Part shown: positions 62,886 through 64,000 of the stretch, piece by piece | How the letters are laid out: each line of letters begins with the position of its first letter | Numbering within the stretch: position 1 is the stretch's first letter | Made by a program: the position numbers and the translations under genes | Notes under the pieces: generated by a model | The model's database searches: none | Told to the model about the DNA's origin: nothing | The model's input: the letters and a program-made list of their open reading frames with translations, nothing else | Source: Paulinella micropora | Lineage: Eukaryota > Cercozoa > Imbricatea > Euglyphida | Direction: 5' to 3' | Length of the DNA: 64,000 bases | Assembly (NCBI GenBank): GCA_009731375.1 | Contig: BJOX01000153.1 | Span: forward strand, 141,692 to 205,691

Positions 62886-63864
62886 CCCAGGCTCAGCCGC
62901 TGCTGCAGTGACCTTAATCAGCCTGGAATTAGCAGAAGCAGAGCGACAGGGAGACAAACAGCTTCTGTTGGAGGCCATAGCTCTGGTTGCCAACCTGCGC
63001 TTTCGACGACGGGAAGACTACCAAACCTTTCTGACCAACCTGACATATTACTACAATGACAAGGAAGGAAAAGATACCCCCAATCCAGTGTATCATGCCC
63101 GTGAACCAGACAGATATTCTCATGCCTACCCTCTTTTCCAACAGCTGCACGACACCACACAAGACCCTAACTCGTTGGGCGCTGCACGGCACACGACCCA
63201 ACGCCTGACCCTGGCGGCCGAGCAATACATCTTCATTTTACGTCAGGTGTTTATGTGCCGCTTTGGCACGGAAGAATCCAAAGAGCGTTTGATTGCTGGT
63301 TTGAAGGAGTTAGATCAGCGGATTAACAAACACGCTAGCAAGAAAGTCATTGCTGGGAAAGATCCATTGGCTTTGCTGCAGAGCTCGCTGGATAACCGCA
63401 TAAATAAAGCTCAACAAAAAAGGCATCTAGACAAGGGGTTGGTAATCTGGGACCAAGCTTCCAGTAAAGAATTAAGACGTACTCTCTGTGAAAAACGAAC
63501 TTTCATTATGACTTCGGGCTTACTGTCGGCTCAGGCAGCTAAAAATATTTGCGCTTGGTCCGAAGCTATGCGCGACAATCAGATAGGCGTGTGCGAAACT
63601 ACCAGTATAATCCCCACCGCCGTCGACGGGTGGAGCAGGCTGTGCCACACCCAGCCCAACGACAATGGGTCCCTGGCGGATTACATGGGGGGTCTCCAAC
63701 ACCCAACCGCTCTCGTTGAAAATCTCTGGCATCAGTTCTTGTTGCTGATGAAATGCTACGCACAGCTCTTGTTAAGGCATGTTCGAGACAAAAAGCCATG
63801 GTTTCTGCCTAGCTGTGCCATGCTCGACGACGTGGCGGTTTATATTTATTCTGTGCCACCGTAG
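62845..63864 (+). CDS. hypothetical alpha-helical protein, 339 residues
   Basis: ATG at 62845 (MEFTYFTAKLHMNDPG), overlapping the previous gene in another frame; an ATG at 62815 directly before the A10 run is an alternative start. Mostly helical (ELAEAERQGDKQLLLEAIAL; ALVENLWHQFLLLMKCYAQL) with no recognised motif. The TAG at 63862-63864 lies in a hairpin loop. Beyond it the same frame stays open to the window edge (RKTAAQAQQLGRVRLLDSQ), so either a second gene follows or the stop is read through. Confidence 0.5.
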   Translation: MEFTYFTAKLHMNDPGSAAAAVTLISLELAEAERQGDKQLLLEAIALVANLRFRRREDYQTFLTNLTYYYNDKEGKDTPNPVYHAREPDRYSHAYPLFQQLHDTTQDPNSLGAARHTTQRLTLAAEQYIFILRQVFMCRFGTEESKERLIAGLKELDQRINKHASKKVIAGKDPLALLQSSLDNRINKAQQKRHLDKGLVIWDQASSKELRRTLCEKRTFIMTSGLLSAQAAKNICAWSEAMRDNQIGVCETTSIIPTAVDGWSRLCHTQPNDNGSLADYMGGLQHPTALVENLWHQFLLLMKCYAQLLLRHVRDKKPWFLPSCAMLDDVAVYIYSVPP

Positions 63865-63882
63865 AGGAAGACGGCGGCACAG
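63851..63882. terminator. hairpin with the stop codon in its loop
   Basis: CTGTGCCACCG pairs with CGGCGGCACAG (one mismatch in 11) around the loop TAGAGGAAGA, which begins with the TAG stop. Confidence 0.7.
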
Positions 63883-64000
63883 GCACAGCAGTTGGGCAGG
63901 GTCCGCCTCTTGGACTCGCAACTAGTTTTCAACAAAGAATTTAAAGCTCCCAACAAGGAAGCTAGAGCCTTGCTTGAACAGATTGGCGCAGAGTCACCTT
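63865..64000 (+). CDS. open frame to window edge, partial
   Basis: In frame with the preceding gene after its TAG, 45 codons without a stop (LVFNKEFKAPNKEARALLEQ). It has no ATG. It may be the extension of the previous protein or an exon of the next gene. Confidence 0.3.

Noticed and set aside
177-63864. Firm call of a reassigned genetic code
   Set aside because: Both TGA and TAG appear in frame, frameshifts occur in the same genes, and TAG also ends genes with stop-codon hairpins (44112, 53030). Decay or base errors explain most cases.
1-64000. CRISPR array, bacterial operon, tRNA or rRNA genes
   Set aside because: No repeat-spacer structure, no cloverleaf or rRNA core sequence seen. The 146-bp satellite lacks unique spacers.

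Overview
The window is eukaryotic nuclear DNA, or DNA living in a eukaryotic nucleus. It has GT-AG introns, Ty3/Gypsy-type retroelements, very long GATA/TTAC microsatellites, a tandem satellite, and proteins of eukaryotic type (ubiquitin-specific protease, MYND and C2H2 zinc fingers, a calcium-binding EGF module). I cannot name the species. The scaffold is a compositional mosaic with sixteen N gaps. Nine gaps are exactly 10 N and almost all abut poly-C/poly-G runs, so some adjacencies may be assembly joins.

Layout. 1-4144: AT-rich fragment of a Polinton/PLV-like element (integrase C-terminus, repeat-rich tail-fibre-like protein, an intron-containing gene, a coiled-coil gene). 4145-5285: a foldback pair of a dispersed repeat. 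5290-6935: twelve copies of a ~146-bp satellite. 6940-16530: GATA/GAAT/TTAC microsatellite fields with islands of repeated unique-type sequence. 16530-20207: three copies of a composite repeat (ATT microsatellite, G-rich block, ~175-bp units, ~145-bp units). 20208-about 29600: decayed Ty3/Gypsy-type element 1 on the minus strand, lacking integrase and cut into a dispersed repeat. About 29600-39200: element 2, minus strand, with RT, RNase H and a DD35E integrase, and in-frame stops and frameshifts.

From about 39200 to the right edge the DNA changes: GC-rich, gene-dense, both strands, compact. It encodes a GNAT acetyltransferase, a kinase-like protein, a C2H2 protein, a membrane glycoprotein, a double-MYND protein, a leucine-rich-repeat-like protein, a ubiquitin-specific protease, a very large Cys-rich EGF/CCP-like surface protein, and a replicative protein joining an HNH-like domain, a family-A-like (TVpol-type) polymerase and an SF3 (D5) helicase. 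Several genes end in a palindrome overlapping the stop codon, and intergenic regions carry poly-C/poly-G tracts next to a recurring AGCCCGC-N4-GCGGGCT hairpin. I read this as a large DNA virus-like or giant mobile element, possibly integrated; this is inference. It is the best candidate here for an undescribed system.

Many otherwise continuous reading frames across the window hold single in-frame TGA or TAG codons or frameshifts. Decay plus base-calling error at homopolymers is the simplest reading; readthrough or recoding is noted as an alternative.
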